This document shows, in pieces, positions 11,661-23,135 of a DNA stretch of 64,000 nt. The stretch is taken from assembly GCA_004794785.1 (NCBI GenBank), contig SJOL01000802.1:2281303-2345302 (forward strand), given 5' to 3'. The notes beneath the pieces were generated by a model. It worked only from the letters and a program-made list of their open reading frames with translations. It made no database searches and had not been told where the DNA came from. The position numbers and the translations under genes were made by a program. The DNA comes from Opisthorchis felineus (lineage: Eukaryota > Platyhelminthes > Trematoda > Opisthorchiida > Opisthorchiidae). Each line of letters begins with the position of its first letter. The stretch's first letter is position 1.

Positions 11661-13193
11661 TCCTTTATTTAAGAGATAGTTAGTCCTCAATCATTCATCG
11701 TCCCGCTAAGCAACCAATCGTGGACTTTCTGTAAGCGCTGTTAATCCGGGCACAGTAATTCAGCATGTGCCATTTTTAATGTGGAAGAAACGTGTGTATT
11801 TGAATAGGAACTTAAGTAAACATTGTGAACACGAAAAGCCGAAACCCCTTGGACGGGACTCGAGCCCGCCTCGTGATGTTAATCATACAGGTGGAACATC
11901 ACGCGTACCTGATGTTCACAGTGATTCGCCGCACTCCATGCCTAATGAAGTTGTCACTTGATGTCCGTGAGCGTTTCTAGTTTAAAGACCATCCTTTAGA
12001 CGAGAGGACGCGTATTCCATTCCCGTCCCAAAGCCTCATATATACTTGTGTTTCTATTCCACATGTTACTTTGTGGATGTTCACTTGGTACAATTTGTGA
12101 GTTTCGTAAAGGGGTGTTGAAATTATGACTTGCCCTAATGGCAAGAGAAAAGTGGTGCCAACATGTAGGTTCACTAAAGATGAATCATCAGGGGTAGAAT
12201 TTGCAAACAAGACATTTGGGCAGGTCGTGATGTCTTTTCTATAAAACCAGATGTATGGTGATGTGATTAGGTAAGTACCGGATGTCGGACTTGCCTGTCC
12301 AGTGTGGTGAACTCTCTCCATGTTGAGAAAAACATGCAAGTGTTTTTTAACAGAACAGTGAATGCTATACAAGTGAGATATTTTCTTTTGACTTGAGTGA
12401 AATTTTAGATTCCAGTGTTGACTTTTTAGATCATGTTTGCTGAGAGGTGGCTCTTTCAACGCGGGAATTCTCTTGCTAATAGTTGTGGTGATTGTACGTA
12501 TGATTGATGCAGTCGAGATGTTCTTGACTTGATGTTCCGAGCACCATAGTGTGTTGGAAATGACGACACCCTGATGTCTTCGTCATGGGGGTTGAAGCGC
12601 CAAACCAAAAGCGAACCATATGATTGGCCGATATTCATCCAATTAGAGCACAGCTGCGCGGGTTCCCAGCCTGCCTTCAGATCACAGTAAGACTAGCTGC
12701 TGTTTCCTTATGGAGCGAGCAAAGGCTTCCCTTTGACTATTGGTCCCCGCAGTACCTGTCTCCTGGCCTTAAATAATGACAGGTAGCAGGGAAACCAGGC
12801 TAGCTTTAGTGAGAACTTCAACCGGACTCATCCGGTTATCAGATCACGTGAATTCAGTTCGCTTAGGACATCCACACTGAATGTTTGAGAACTGTGTTCG
12901 TAGTATTCGAACTTATTGTGAGGTTTCCCTCAAGAGTTTTGCTGTGCATACCACTATTAGCTTATGTGAGCAGCCAAAGTGAGCCTCTCCAGAACTACTT
13001 CAGTTAATGAGTACTCTTATCATCTGGTGACCCCCCATCTACCATAACCAGTGTACGTAACGGTATGCAATCTCGAAAACTGTGAATGTGTAGCTTGAAA
13101 ATAGGTCTCCTCTTTTTTTCAACCACATTGGTGGAAAGTACGCATCCGCCTTTCCGAACAAGTAGGAATCGCTTTCAGCACATCGATCCTTAC

Positions 13194-13346
13194 ATGGGAT
13201 CTGGTTCACGCCTGTTAATGTCAAGAGTGGGAAATTGAAGTTGTCTGTCTACACCGAATACAACAGCTGGACGGGATGAAAACATGCGAACAATCCTGTC
13301 AATCAAATCACTGACTTCAGAACTGGCACTGTTTCGGTCGTTGTAT
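13194..13346 (-). CDS. Candidate antisense exon inside a GPR158-like intron
   Basis: On the minus strand a strong pyrimidine acceptor (ttgttgtttttccag) precedes about 50 open codons reading YNDRNSASSEVSDLIDRIVR then MFSSRPAVVFGVDRQLQFPT. It ends at a donor (gtaagg). The peptide looks like real protein but I do not recognise it. If genuine, it belongs to a gene nested in the exon A-B intron on the opposite strand. A chance open frame between two splice-like signals is the main alternative. Confidence 0.25.
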
Positions 13347-14022
13347 CTGGAAAAACAACAACAACAACCGAGAATCGATATTGTTTTTTTGTTCGCCTCG
13401 AACATGATTCACCATTACATTGACTACATTCATTTGTTTCTCAGCCAAGTCGACAACTCTTTACCTTTGAATGATTTGTAAACAACGCCCAATGTCAAAT
13501 GCCCAAAGATTTAAACCAAGTTATTCAGGATGATGACAAACAAAACGCACGCTGTTCAAACGACCTCCATTTCTAGGGGTTGTTTTGTTGGGATTAGCTC
13601 CAAACCTGTTCACAGAAAATGCAAATCATTAGGCGCACATGTTCATTTCACCTTTCTGCTCGGTTTATATTTGTTTTCGTTCACGTCGCCAGTATGTGGT
13701 CGCGCTTAGGCGTCTCAGTTTTTCACCTTTTGGATATCGATTTTATTGCCACTACATCTCATTGGTCTGTTGCTGAAGGAAAGAAAGCCCGATTCACTCG
13801 TTCTGTGAATTCTTGTTTCAATTTTTTCCGCTATGGTTAGCATCATTCTAATCGATATCTGAAGGTCATTTTGGGAAAATCCGTGACTAAAGTTTTTTTT
13901 CCACTGTTCTTTGAATCTCCAATACTGTCATTTCCGGTCGTGCCTTCAATTTTACCCTTTCAAATGACTTCATCCTTCACGAACAGGGTTTTCCAGCGCC
14001 ATTCATTCATCATCAACTTCAG

Positions 14023-14226
14023 ATGGTCTCAGGTGAGACGATCCCTTCTTTCCAATGTCGTGCGTGTCCTTCCGGCTGCAGTCGATGTGGTGGTAGCGAA
14101 GGTCGCACATGCGAAGCCACGCTGGATTTCAATGTACTGCGTGCCATCCCTTTGGCTGTGCAAAGCTTCTGCATCACGGTTTGCCTATTGCTTGGTCTTA
14201 CTTTGCTCCGCCTCCGAAGGACACGA
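14023..14226 (+). CDS. GPR158-like: GPR158-like exon B: cysteine-rich linker and TM1
   Basis: The exon is 68 codons. Residues 11-21 carry the pattern CRACPSGCSRC, matching the CLPCREGC..C box that precedes the membrane domain in GPR158/179. A further Cys (EGRTCEA) is followed by LRAIPLAVQSFCITVCLLLG as TM1 and the basic stop RLRRTR. The donor is gtaagt, phase 0. The acceptor cttcag just before 14023 gives phase 0 and joins exon A directly. Another AG at 13995-13996 would give a different phase and is less likely. Confidence 0.9.
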
Positions 14227-15888
14227 GTAAGTACCGCCTAACCATCAGTCGGTTTTTGGAGACCCCGGTGACAGAAACTAGGGGCATGGCACAGACCAGA
14301 GCCATACAATCTAGGAGATTGGAAAAGCTGTGCCCAAAAGGCTTAACTAAATAACAAGCGTGTTTTTTCAAGCGTCCTTCAAAAGGACCAGTTTGCAGTC
14401 CGTAGGTTTTTGACGGACTTATATGGCCAGTATAAATTGTGAGGAACCAGTCACATGATTCGACTTGTAGCTACGTGCCCGTGAAGGTTTTCTGCCCCAT
14501 CGTATTTTGTAATCCAGCCAGTTGGTAGTTTGAATTGGTAGCTCGATTGCTCGGAGGTTCGCTCTGGTTAACGACACCTCAACTTGTAATGTCTGAGTTG
14601 TCCTGTGTGTAATTAGGAATGGAATGACCTTGGAATAAATCGATTTATCCACAGACCGTATTAGCTCAATGTAAACTTCAAGTCCAACTGGAACATCACC
14701 GACGGAGGCCAAGCTTAGGTCATCAGAATGTGTACTTCCGAGTCGAAATATTTCGCTCAATCAGCTGGCCCTTGGATCCAACTTACGTTGGTTGAATTTT
14801 TAGGATATGATTTGTACACTGCTATGTGGTCTTCACCTCCGAATTTTATCTTCTCGGAAATGTAGAAATTAAGCAAGACCACGGAAGATGCAGGTTAGCA
14901 GTTTTGTAATTGGTGCGTTTAACACGTGAGCATGTGGAATGCTCAAAAAAGGGCCTTTTTGGTCTCTTCTGTGAGTCCGTCTGTTCACAGCTGTATCATA
15001 TTCCTTCCTGTTCACAACTTGTAAACGGCGTTTAGTAAGTTGTCACCATGACTCAAGGTATAGTGCATGTAGATTACATATCCTGTGCAACGGGGCTGCT
15101 TGATATGACGGGGAAATCCATAAGCAGGTACCTACTCAGGATGGATTTCCCACTCTAAATAACGCATGTGCGAACATGTTCCGCTTGACAGGTAATCTTT
15201 GTGCAGTTGACGAACCACACCCGATGCGTTTGACAGTGGTTCTCAACCTTATGCGCACTATCCATCTGTTTTAATCTACCTTGCAACTGTTGACAATCAG
15301 AAACAAAATATTTTGGGCGCAATATTACTAGTTTCTGGATTTAAGTAGCATGAAAAGACAGCCTGCCACCGGTTTTCTCCCTTTTTGTACTTATCAGGTG
15401 TATGTAGACTCCTAGAGCTATAATACGCAGCCGTTCTATCGTCAATGCACTGCTTGGCGCGTGTGCATTTAGGATCGCTAATGGGGGGAGGGTCCTCGTA
15501 TTCGATAGAGTATTGATATTCTTCAGCATTGGGTATAGCATAAGCACGCATTACTTCAAGAATGGATTACAAAGACTGCCCGATTGCTTCTCCTCAGTCT
15601 ATCGATACGCCAAGGTTGTACAAATCTGTTCAATACCGGTCTCATTATTTCAGAAGGCTCCCCTCAAAGAAACTGCAACTGATGTTGTTATTAAGGTTAG
15701 TAGTGCTATAATAATTTTATTCATTTAAACGCAGATTAAGATCCCTTTTAGAAACTTTCGCTGAGTTTCCTCGCGGCTATTTCCAAAAGCTAAGGTTGAG
15801 AGTAAGCACCTACGATAACAGGGGTGGTAGCACACCCATCCAACAGGTCGCGGGTTGTGGCTTTCTGATTCGCCCCCTAGGTGTCTTT

Positions 15889-16222
15889 TCATCCAGTAAG
15901 GAAAGCCAACCTATGCTGGAAATCCAAGAAGCATTGTACATCTTTTTCCCCCTTACTGCGAACCATTAGCAGTGAGCATTTCACTGGAATCCAGGGAGCC
16001 TCGAACCCGCGAGCTCTCGGCCAGTAGTTTGAACACCCAGCCCTTGGGTCGTTAGTGGCTGAGCGGCAGTGTGATTAAATCACACTTAGCGCGACTTATC
16101 ATTCAGTCACGGGATCCTCCTCAAGTGGTCACACGTGTTGACTGGCTCCCCGAGTGACGATCCTTAGGTGGAACTTTCACCCATCGGGGGAATTTTATTC
16201 TCCCTCTAAGCTACTCATAGAT
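15889..16222 (-). repeat. tRNA-derived SINE, family A
   Basis: Minus-strand copy of the family whose head reads gtggccgaacggttaag … ggtcgcgggttcgagac (Ser/Leu-tRNA-like A and B boxes) and whose body carries gatgaaacagctgtacagtg. Here cctcgaacccgcgagc is the reversed B box. It lies in the exon B-C intron. Confidence 0.75.
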
Positions 16223-16590
16223 TTCTAATAGTGTGAGGAGGTCGAAATCCCCATTAAAGGTTTTCAAATACTCTCACACTACCAACACGTTTCGGTCATG
16301 CCTTATGCATTTTAAGGTCTGTCATGTGAAGACTTTCGCAACCGAGTTGTGATGGACCGGTTCAAGTGTCTGGAACTCATACGGTGATAGCGTGTGCAAC
16401 CCTGTTGTAATGGATGCAACCAAACAGATGTGAACGCACGCAAAATGCAACCGTTTATTCTCTTATCAAATCAACCTTTGACTGACATAAAATTTCACTG
16501 GGGCGGAATACCACCTTCGATACCGACACACCGGTCCTAACCATCTAGCCTCCGTCACTAAGAGCCAATGAATGACAAATTTTAATCTGG

Positions 16591-16902
16591 GTTTCATCCT
16601 TTCAGTAAGGCCACAAGGAGCACTGTACAGCTGTTTCATCCTTATTGGGAATCATCAGCATTGCGCATCTCACGAAACTCGGGGAGTTTCCAACACACGA
16701 TCGTCCTGTCAGTGGTTGAACACTTAACCGTTTGGCCACGAGTGGCTAGTCAGCAATGTGAGACAGCATTACTCACGAGAACCAGCATGTCACGAGAACC
16801 ACACGGCAAGCTCACGTGTTGACTGGCTCCTCGAGTGACGACTTCTCACATGAAGTCTCGATTATTCTTTGAAAGTATTCTCCCCCTAAGCTACTTATTG
16901 AT
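16591..16902 (-). repeat. tRNA-derived SINE, family A
   Basis: A second minus-strand copy 370 bases after the first. The A box region reads ttaaccgtttggccacgagt in reverse; the B box is decayed (caacacacgatcg). The edge box cccctaagctacttattg is shared with other copies. Confidence 0.75.
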
Positions 16903-17156
16903 TGGTGGCAAATGAGAAATTACTAGTGAGCAGTGATAAACGACTGGTTGGGTTGGACCAGAATTGATTATTCGAGTAGGTGGCGATTTCAAATTCATAT
17001 TCTCTGTAAACCCTCAAGATTCTTCACCGTGGAAATAAAATTCCCGCGGTTGAGATCCGTTGTCATACGTATAAACTGCCATAGGTACTGCATGTCTCCA
17101 CCTTTCCAAGATTTCCTATCTCACCCGTCTAATCCTTCTGCCTCTGTTTATTTCAG

Positions 17157-17225
17157 GTCATCAAGGCTGCCAACTGGATACTGATGGAGATTTTGCTTCT
17201 TGGTGCCATCCTACTTTATCTGATT
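17157..17225 (+). CDS. GPR158-like: GPR158-like exon C: TM2
   Basis: This 23-codon exon lies between acceptor tatttcag and donor gtaagt, phase 0 at both ends. It encodes NWILMEILLLGAILLYLI, which aligns with the family's TM2 pattern SG(L/V)(V/I)LLETILFGSLLLYF, including the conserved acidic residue (E) in the middle of the helix. It joins in frame to the TM1 basic stop (RRTR) and to exon D. Confidence 0.92.
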
Positions 17226-17595
17226 GTAAGTAGTATAGTAACACGTGACTGTCGATTGCTCTGGGAATTGCCATGCGTGTCTGCGAAACGTATTAGTTTA
17301 GGTAACGGTGCCTTGTTGGTTTATAGCTTTAATTGATAAAACTGTACGACAAACACGAGAACATCTGAAAGGATGATCGCCAATGGGAGACTAGAGATTG
17401 TGTTCAGAGCACACTGCAGGAATCACTGGGTGTGACTAGAACATAGGTACCGGTCGAATTATCAGTGCTTTGAAATCTTGTAGGCGGTTGTGAGATTTGC
17501 GGAAGTCACGTTAACATCACTCTCTTTCGAGCAGTCCTCATGTAGTCCTGGCGAAATAATTCTGGTGAATCCACACCAAAGGGGTGGGGGGGGGT

Positions 17596-17690
17596 GCATA
17601 TCCATGGCCCTGCCGGGGTTTGAACTCCAAAAGTCTGACATGAGAGGCGAGCGTCTTGTCACTACTCTACTAGCGTATGCTGGAGGCATC
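17596..17690 (-). repeat. tRNA-derived SINE, family C
   Basis: The block gtgcatatccatggccctgc cggggtttgaactcc…gcgagcgtcttgtcactact matches the copy at 2.2 kb. On the minus strand it has an A-box-like then a B-box-like element (ggagttcaaacccc). It lies in the exon C-D intron. Confidence 0.5.
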
Positions 17691-18546
17691 TGAATTTTCA
17701 CGTCTGAACAGGTGAAAGTGTTCACACCTTGGCAAGTGTACGTTTGCTTTGTGCTCAAGAAAACAGCTAATTGTCTGGCATCTGGACAATTGGTTTTTGA
17801 TGAGCTGGGGCTCGGAAATTGCCGCATAACTTGCCTCACAAGTTTGTTGTTACTTGAAATTGTTATATCTAACTGATGTCCTCGCTCCAGTGCTTAGTGC
17901 CGAAAAAAAGACTCGCCTACAAGGAACACAACAGCCTTATTGCAAGAAGCGAGTGCGTGCGAGTGCAAAAGTTACAACGGCCCCGCTCTATTTAAAGGGC
18001 AGTTTTTGACATTGATCCAAGCTGTCTGATAGGCGTTTGGTGAACACCCATCAACATCGATCGTTCTTCTATTAAATGCCTGAACGCTGATCACATTCGG
18101 TGGTGCTTCTGTGGCGTGCCTGAACACTCATCGGCTTTTGCCGAATTGATCGAATGATTGACTGGCCTGGATGCATGCGGGCTTCCCTACTGAGATTTTG
18201 GTGGAGTTTTAGGGTCTCAGTAGGTTCCGGGCATTCTGGGCTTATGTTCAGAAATCTGACCTTCGTGATAGAAACGTTTTCTTCCGTGGGACATTCTAAT
18301 CCCTGTGCAGACTGGTCGTCCATCGTGTTTTCTTGAAAGAATCCACCGGTGTTAGGACATACTGAGGGGTGGGGCATATAAAGTGCGATGTTTCCTAACC
18401 AGTTCGTAATCATTACCTCGAAATGTTGTTTCTTAGCTGAAGAACAGTTGAAAATTTTTTATCCTTAGGCATTCATCTACAAGACTTGAATTTTACCTTT
18501 TCTCCATTTTTTCCTCACTCCCCTTGACTGGGTCTGCTTTTCACAG

Positions 18547-18656
18547 GTGATCGTGATGTATTTTCCTGCCAGTGATATCACCTGCATCCTTGTTCCCTGG
18601 CTTCGTGAACTGGGGTTCTCCATCATGTATGGTGTCCTGATTGTGAAAATTTATCG
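18547..18656 (+). CDS. GPR158-like: GPR158-like exon D: TM3
   Basis: The exon has 36 codons plus two bases, with acceptor ttcacag and donor gtaagc. It begins VIVMYFPASDITCILVPWLR and ends GFSIMYGVLIVKIYR. The family pattern is F.PS.FRC...RW.R.LGF...YG...LK.YR. The Cys at residue 13 is the class C TM3 cysteine expected to pair with the ECL2 cysteine in exon E. The terminal CG joins the first G of exon E to make the Arg of KIYR. Confidence 0.93.
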
Positions 18657-20639
18657 GTAAGCTATTGATTATCGTGGCGCATGATTTAGAAAAATTGGTG
18701 TACCTCAATTAACGCGTTTAACACGTGGAAGCGTTTGCAGCCTGTTGAACGAGAGATCAAAATCCAACGGAGTTTACTGACAATTATTTCTTTCTAGCAA
18801 CATCTTACTTCGTGGCTTTTATGTGAAACATCTCAAGGCTTGTTGGATTATCTCTGAAAGATTGCTGCGGAAGACTGACTACATCACTGGCGGGAAAAAT
18901 CAATTGAAACTGGATTCATTCAAGAATTCCACTTTTTTCTTGTACGACCTATTAGTGTTCGATAGGGTGAACGTCGATGTTTCAGCCTCTCTGCTAGTTT
19001 ATGCACTGAGAAGTTGTGTTTGGTGTCCTTATCGGTGGTTCGATTTGTCAAGGCAGTGTGGACACTACTGAAAATATGCAAAGTTGGCCGTGCAGACTGA
19101 CTATCAGATAGCCCGTCGCCAGATAAATTTGTGTGAGGCCTTAACATTCATCCATGTCCTCTGATTTAAATAGATTGAGTGGCGGGTTCTCAAAACCAAA
19201 TGCATTATTGAATATAAGGTATAGCTTACTGTCGCTTTCAGCATATCGTGTATTCGAAACCCGGTGAGACCACTAAACCAGAAGCCCTTGTCTTCGAATC
19301 AACTGGCTTTCGAGTAGCAAGCGTTAGAGTATGTATCCAGATTTGACTACCCTGGAGGATCAATAAGTCAGTGACTGCAAAGCCTGGCTGGCAAAACCGG
19401 GACAAACAACAGCCTGGCCAGTCTCATTACTAAAAAATTTGATCAGGGGAGCGGAACGTTTCCATAGCATTTACGACTTTCTACCGCAGTAATCCTGAGG
19501 ACTGAGGTTTCTCACAGCTAAACTATTCCAGTTCGGATGCATATCATAGACTGGCATTGAAATTACCCTTGACCATTCATCTGCACGCAAAAAAGTGAGT
19601 CTTCGAAATCCATATGCTACTAAAAACTCAAAGAAATGTAAACTTGAAGAAAGTCAGGAGGCTTGTTTGTGGTTTACAATAGGAAATATCAGACGAAACT
19701 TCTACCAACTATGAGCAAAGACGAGGTCCGAAAGTTCGAACTCAAACAGAAATTGTTCACAGTCTTTAAAGAACCACTGCTGAGGAGAACTTTCTCTCCC
19801 TTAAGGTGTTGTCAGGAGTCAGCTTACTGAAAATAGTACCTACACCATTTGGCATATCGGCAATAAGAGAAAATGAAGGACACTTAGAGTTAACTCACTC
19901 TTTTTAAGTTCTCTGGTGCAACCGCTCCTAAGCGAAAATATTTCCTACAAAACCTAATGTCAAATTCTTGAATCAGACTGGGGGCCGGGTTCGTCCCTGA
20001 ATACAAGCCATAGTGGCTGATAGAGCTGGGTAACTATCAACACCCACTGGCTGCGGAAGTGTGAATCCAATGCGTTCTTCCTTATAAGTTGCCTAGATTT
20101 CGAACATGTTTCAGGTGCGACGAAACTCGTGTTTAATACCAAAAAATGAAACTAGTGCAATCCACGTTTGCGCTCGTCAGCAGGATGGAGCATGATCCGA
20201 ATTCCGTCCGTTCGAATTGCTTATCTCTAGCACATATGCACATTGTTGGCTTTCCGGTTATTGTTGGGAGGGTTCACGGTTCGTAGATAGTTGCATACGA
20301 GGCATACCGCATCGTACCAATCCCTTTCTGGTATGATCTCACGCAGGCTGTTTGAAGTAAGCGTAGGAAGCGATTTTTGGAATGATTCATCGCTAGTGAA
20401 TGCAACAAAACGCCGCGAATCACTTACGTTGCTCTCTCGAACAGCGGATACAACTGGCGAAGAGAATGATCCAACCTCTTTAAGAAATTAGCCTCTTCTC
20501 AGGTGGAATTCTAAACTAACTAAGGGTTGACCAAAAAGTGAACTTGTTGACGCTTCAGGGATCACACGGGGGAGTCGCATGAGACCTTCTTTCCTGTCTC
20601 ACATCAAAGATCGAATGCGACTTTTGTCAGCGCCATGCG

Positions 20640-21500
20640 TTTTGTCGTGGTTCACTGTCAGCAGAACTTCCAGTTTGTCTTCTAAACTGGTTGCTTTCTG
20701 TTCTATCACGTGAAGCTAATACTTTGTGTGGAACACCAAATTGTCCAAACACAATGTCATATGCAACGAGAGTATATGTGGTGCTCGTTAAAGATGGGGA
20801 CCAATCGCTGGACCCAACAAGGTGTCCATTTCGGGACAGAAGTCCATATTTGGCGGAACTTTCAACTGAATGTATTTCCCATATGATGTTTAGTGGACGA
20901 TGAAAGTGAGATGCACTCAGGGACCTAAAGGTCCAGCTGTTTTCCGTAAAATCCCATTGACTGCAGTACGTACGGTGTAATAACGGCAATACCTTAGCTC
21001 GGTTTCCAGTCTGAAACTTCCAAGTTAACGTTTTTGGCAAAAGGACCACCAAAGGGGCACAACATGTGTTAAACGCCAGATCAAAACACATGCGCATGTG
21101 CTCTGGACATTAATTGTCAAAATTTGCATGTTGGATTAGATAGAGTGGTTACATTTGAAGGGAGCGGTGACAGGAAACCATGAAAAATGGTTCGGGAACC
21201 AGACATAATCTTTATCGAAGCAATACAGACGGAACACCTGTAGGGAGGTACTGCTGCAGCTTGGTTACAGTTGAGGCACAGCGCACTGTGACAGACGAAA
21301 ATAGAGAGAGCTGAGAAGCGATTGTTAGGCAGAATTCCGCACCAAAACCACCTTACCGTTCGTAGTTTGGCGCTGCTACGGCCAAAAAGCCTAACCCCGC
21401 AGGCAACTGGCCAGAAGGTGAGGTCGCTTGCCGGTCCAGTATCAAGGCGTGCTCTGGTTGGACCCAACAACCAATCATGATTCTGTATCCGCCGGATGCC
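20640..21500 (-). pseudogene. Ty3/gypsy-like integrase remnant
   Basis: On the minus strand CLNCNQAAAVPPYRC is followed by GFLSPLPSN, the end of an integrase zinc module and the GPLP box. Then come DWSPSLTSTTYTLVAYDIVF and GQFGVPHKVLASRD, the second half of the catalytic core with the FGVP...SD(R) block. The first Asp region is not recognisable, spacing is stretched, and a slip follows FGVPHKV. The family resemblance is moderate. Confidence 0.4.
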
Positions 21501-22054
21501 GGTTGCCAATGCCACGTCTAGAAGGCGTCGGAATTTCCAGAACTTTGTCTCCTCACACATGTATGTATGTGTTTTCGACCTGGTTTTTGGCGTTTACTAC
21601 ACGTTAGGCAGCGTTGGTAGTTCTCTTGCCGAAAACTTTAGCTTGGTAGCCTCAGACCGAGAACCGAGTCAAGGCATTACCGTTATCACACCAGTCTTGT
21701 GTACGTTTTGAGCTGCCTTGATTAGCAGCTCATGTGCTTCTCTTAATCACTGGGGCAGTAAAAAAATACAACCGGTTGTGTTGCTCAGTCTCTACGGCTG
21801 ATATCTAAAAGCTCGTCTTGAAAGTGTGTCAGTTGATCCTAAAGGCTCCATTTCTGTGCAAAAGTACTTCCGATATATTTCATGAACTTGACTTCGCTCT
21901 AAACCAAAATTTTACCCGTATGGTGTTCCAATCATAGAAGGGACGCTAAATTTGGTCGAGTCGGATAGATTTGAGGGGTATGATTAGATTGGTCCTATGC
22001 TTCTGCTATGTACTAAGTAAACCCAATCTAACTCTCTTATTTAATTATCCACAT

Positions 22055-22165
22055 TCCATTTACCGGGAGCCCCAATGCTCTTGGTTAAAGACATTGCAAG
22101 ATATGGCTGCTGATCGATGTCAGTGGCGTTCTTGTCGTCAGATTCTATCTGGATTGCCTGAATAA
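22055..22165 (+). pseudogene. Non-LTR retrotransposon C-terminus
   Basis: It encodes WLKTLQDMAADRCQWRSCRQ ILSGLPE-stop, the end of CR1/RTE polyproteins (WLE.L.DMA..R.QWR.C...LS.L). Only the last 35 codons remain. It lies in the exon D-E intron of the GPR158-like gene. Confidence 0.75.
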
Positions 22166-22497
22166 GTGTCTGGAGGTGTAGGCACCTCGGAATGATCATG
22201 GTAAGCTGGCACTAAGTCCCTCCCCCGCCCAGTTTTGTTCTTTTCTTCACAAAAAGGCTTTCAAATGACTCATGGTTGTACGTCAGCACTGATCACTGAT
22301 GTTATGCTGTCGATGATGTTGATCCTTGAGTTCAGTCCTCAGTTTTGCTCCATTGCTCCCCATTGGTACCTACCTATACAGGTATCTAAGTAGTTTCCCA
22401 TCTAGATGCACACTGTCCTGCTCTGATTGGTTTGTAAAATTCAGTTCTGAATAAATTTTTCGATGATAACTGGATCTACCTGATATTGCCTTGTCAG

Positions 22498-22874
22498 GGT
22501 CCTTTCGGCGTTCCAGTCGCGAAAAGCTCACCGCGTCCATGTCAGGGACAAAGACATTCTCAAATTCCTTGGAATATTCATAGTGACCACCTTCACCTAT
22601 ATGGTAGCCTGGACAGCGGTCAATTTGGACTACATATCTTCAGCGCCATGGAATCCCAGACCGGACGTGCAAAGTTCTGTGGTTAGCATGATTCGCATTG
22701 GACAGTACCAAGTTTCCAGAAGCACCAACGAACATAAAGACACGTTCAATAACACCGGGTTGAGTTTGGATGATAGAAACCTTACCAGCTCTCTGGCAGC
22801 ATCACTGCCACCGGTGGAATCCGTCACTTTTGAGGTTTGTCGCGCGCTATCCTGGGATATTGTCGTCGAATTAT
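22498..22874 (+). CDS. GPR158-like: GPR158-like exon E: intracellular loop 2, TM4 and extracellular loop 2
   Basis: The 377-base exon follows acceptor ttgtcag and ends at donor gtgagt. It starts VLSAFQSRKAHRVHVRDKD (loop 2, matching V.LSRTAQR…), then ILKFLGIFIVTTFTYMVAWT as TM4, ending AWTAV like the family's GWTS/AWTA. Extracellular loop 2 is longer than in vertebrates (about 70 residues) and holds three possible N-glycosylation sequons near EHKDTFNNTG and DRNLTS. It closes with FEVCRALSWDIVVEL, matching C...RWDY...VE before TM5. The last T plus CG of exon F makes Ser. Confidence 0.92.
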
Positions 22875-23044
22875 GTGAGTTTGTGAACCGCGGTGACAAT
22901 CATAAAGTCTCCTTGTTGAATAGAACATAACTGATGCCTTTTTTTCAATTCTCTGATTTGACGGTAATAATGTCAGGTGTGGGCTCGGAGAGCTGGGACT
23001 TATAAAACTGATGTGTTCACGAGAGGAGAAAATTAACTGACTTT

Positions 23045-23135
23045 GATCTGACTGCCCACCGAGCTTGGCAGTTGGCTTGCAAGCATCTTGTTACCATGCC
23101 AGGAGTCATGGTCGGCGCGCGGTTGGATGGGTGAT
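23045..23135. repeat. Dispersed repeat fragment
   Basis: The block actgcccaccgagcttggca … cttgttaccatgccagg…ggtcggcgcgcggttg recurs in decayed form at 41,898-41,972 (tgttcaccgagcttggcaat…ggggacatcgtcagtgtgcgg). Probably part of a retroelement untranslated region. Confidence 0.45.

Noticed and set aside
11977..12459. 160-codon minus-strand frame
   Set aside because: No recognisable domain and no clear splice acceptor. Kept only as a possible partner of the antisense exon at 13.2 kb.
14419..14760. 113-codon minus-strand frame with protein-like composition
   Set aside because: No pyrimidine-rich acceptor upstream and no donor at its end; frames of this length are expected by chance many times in 64 kb.
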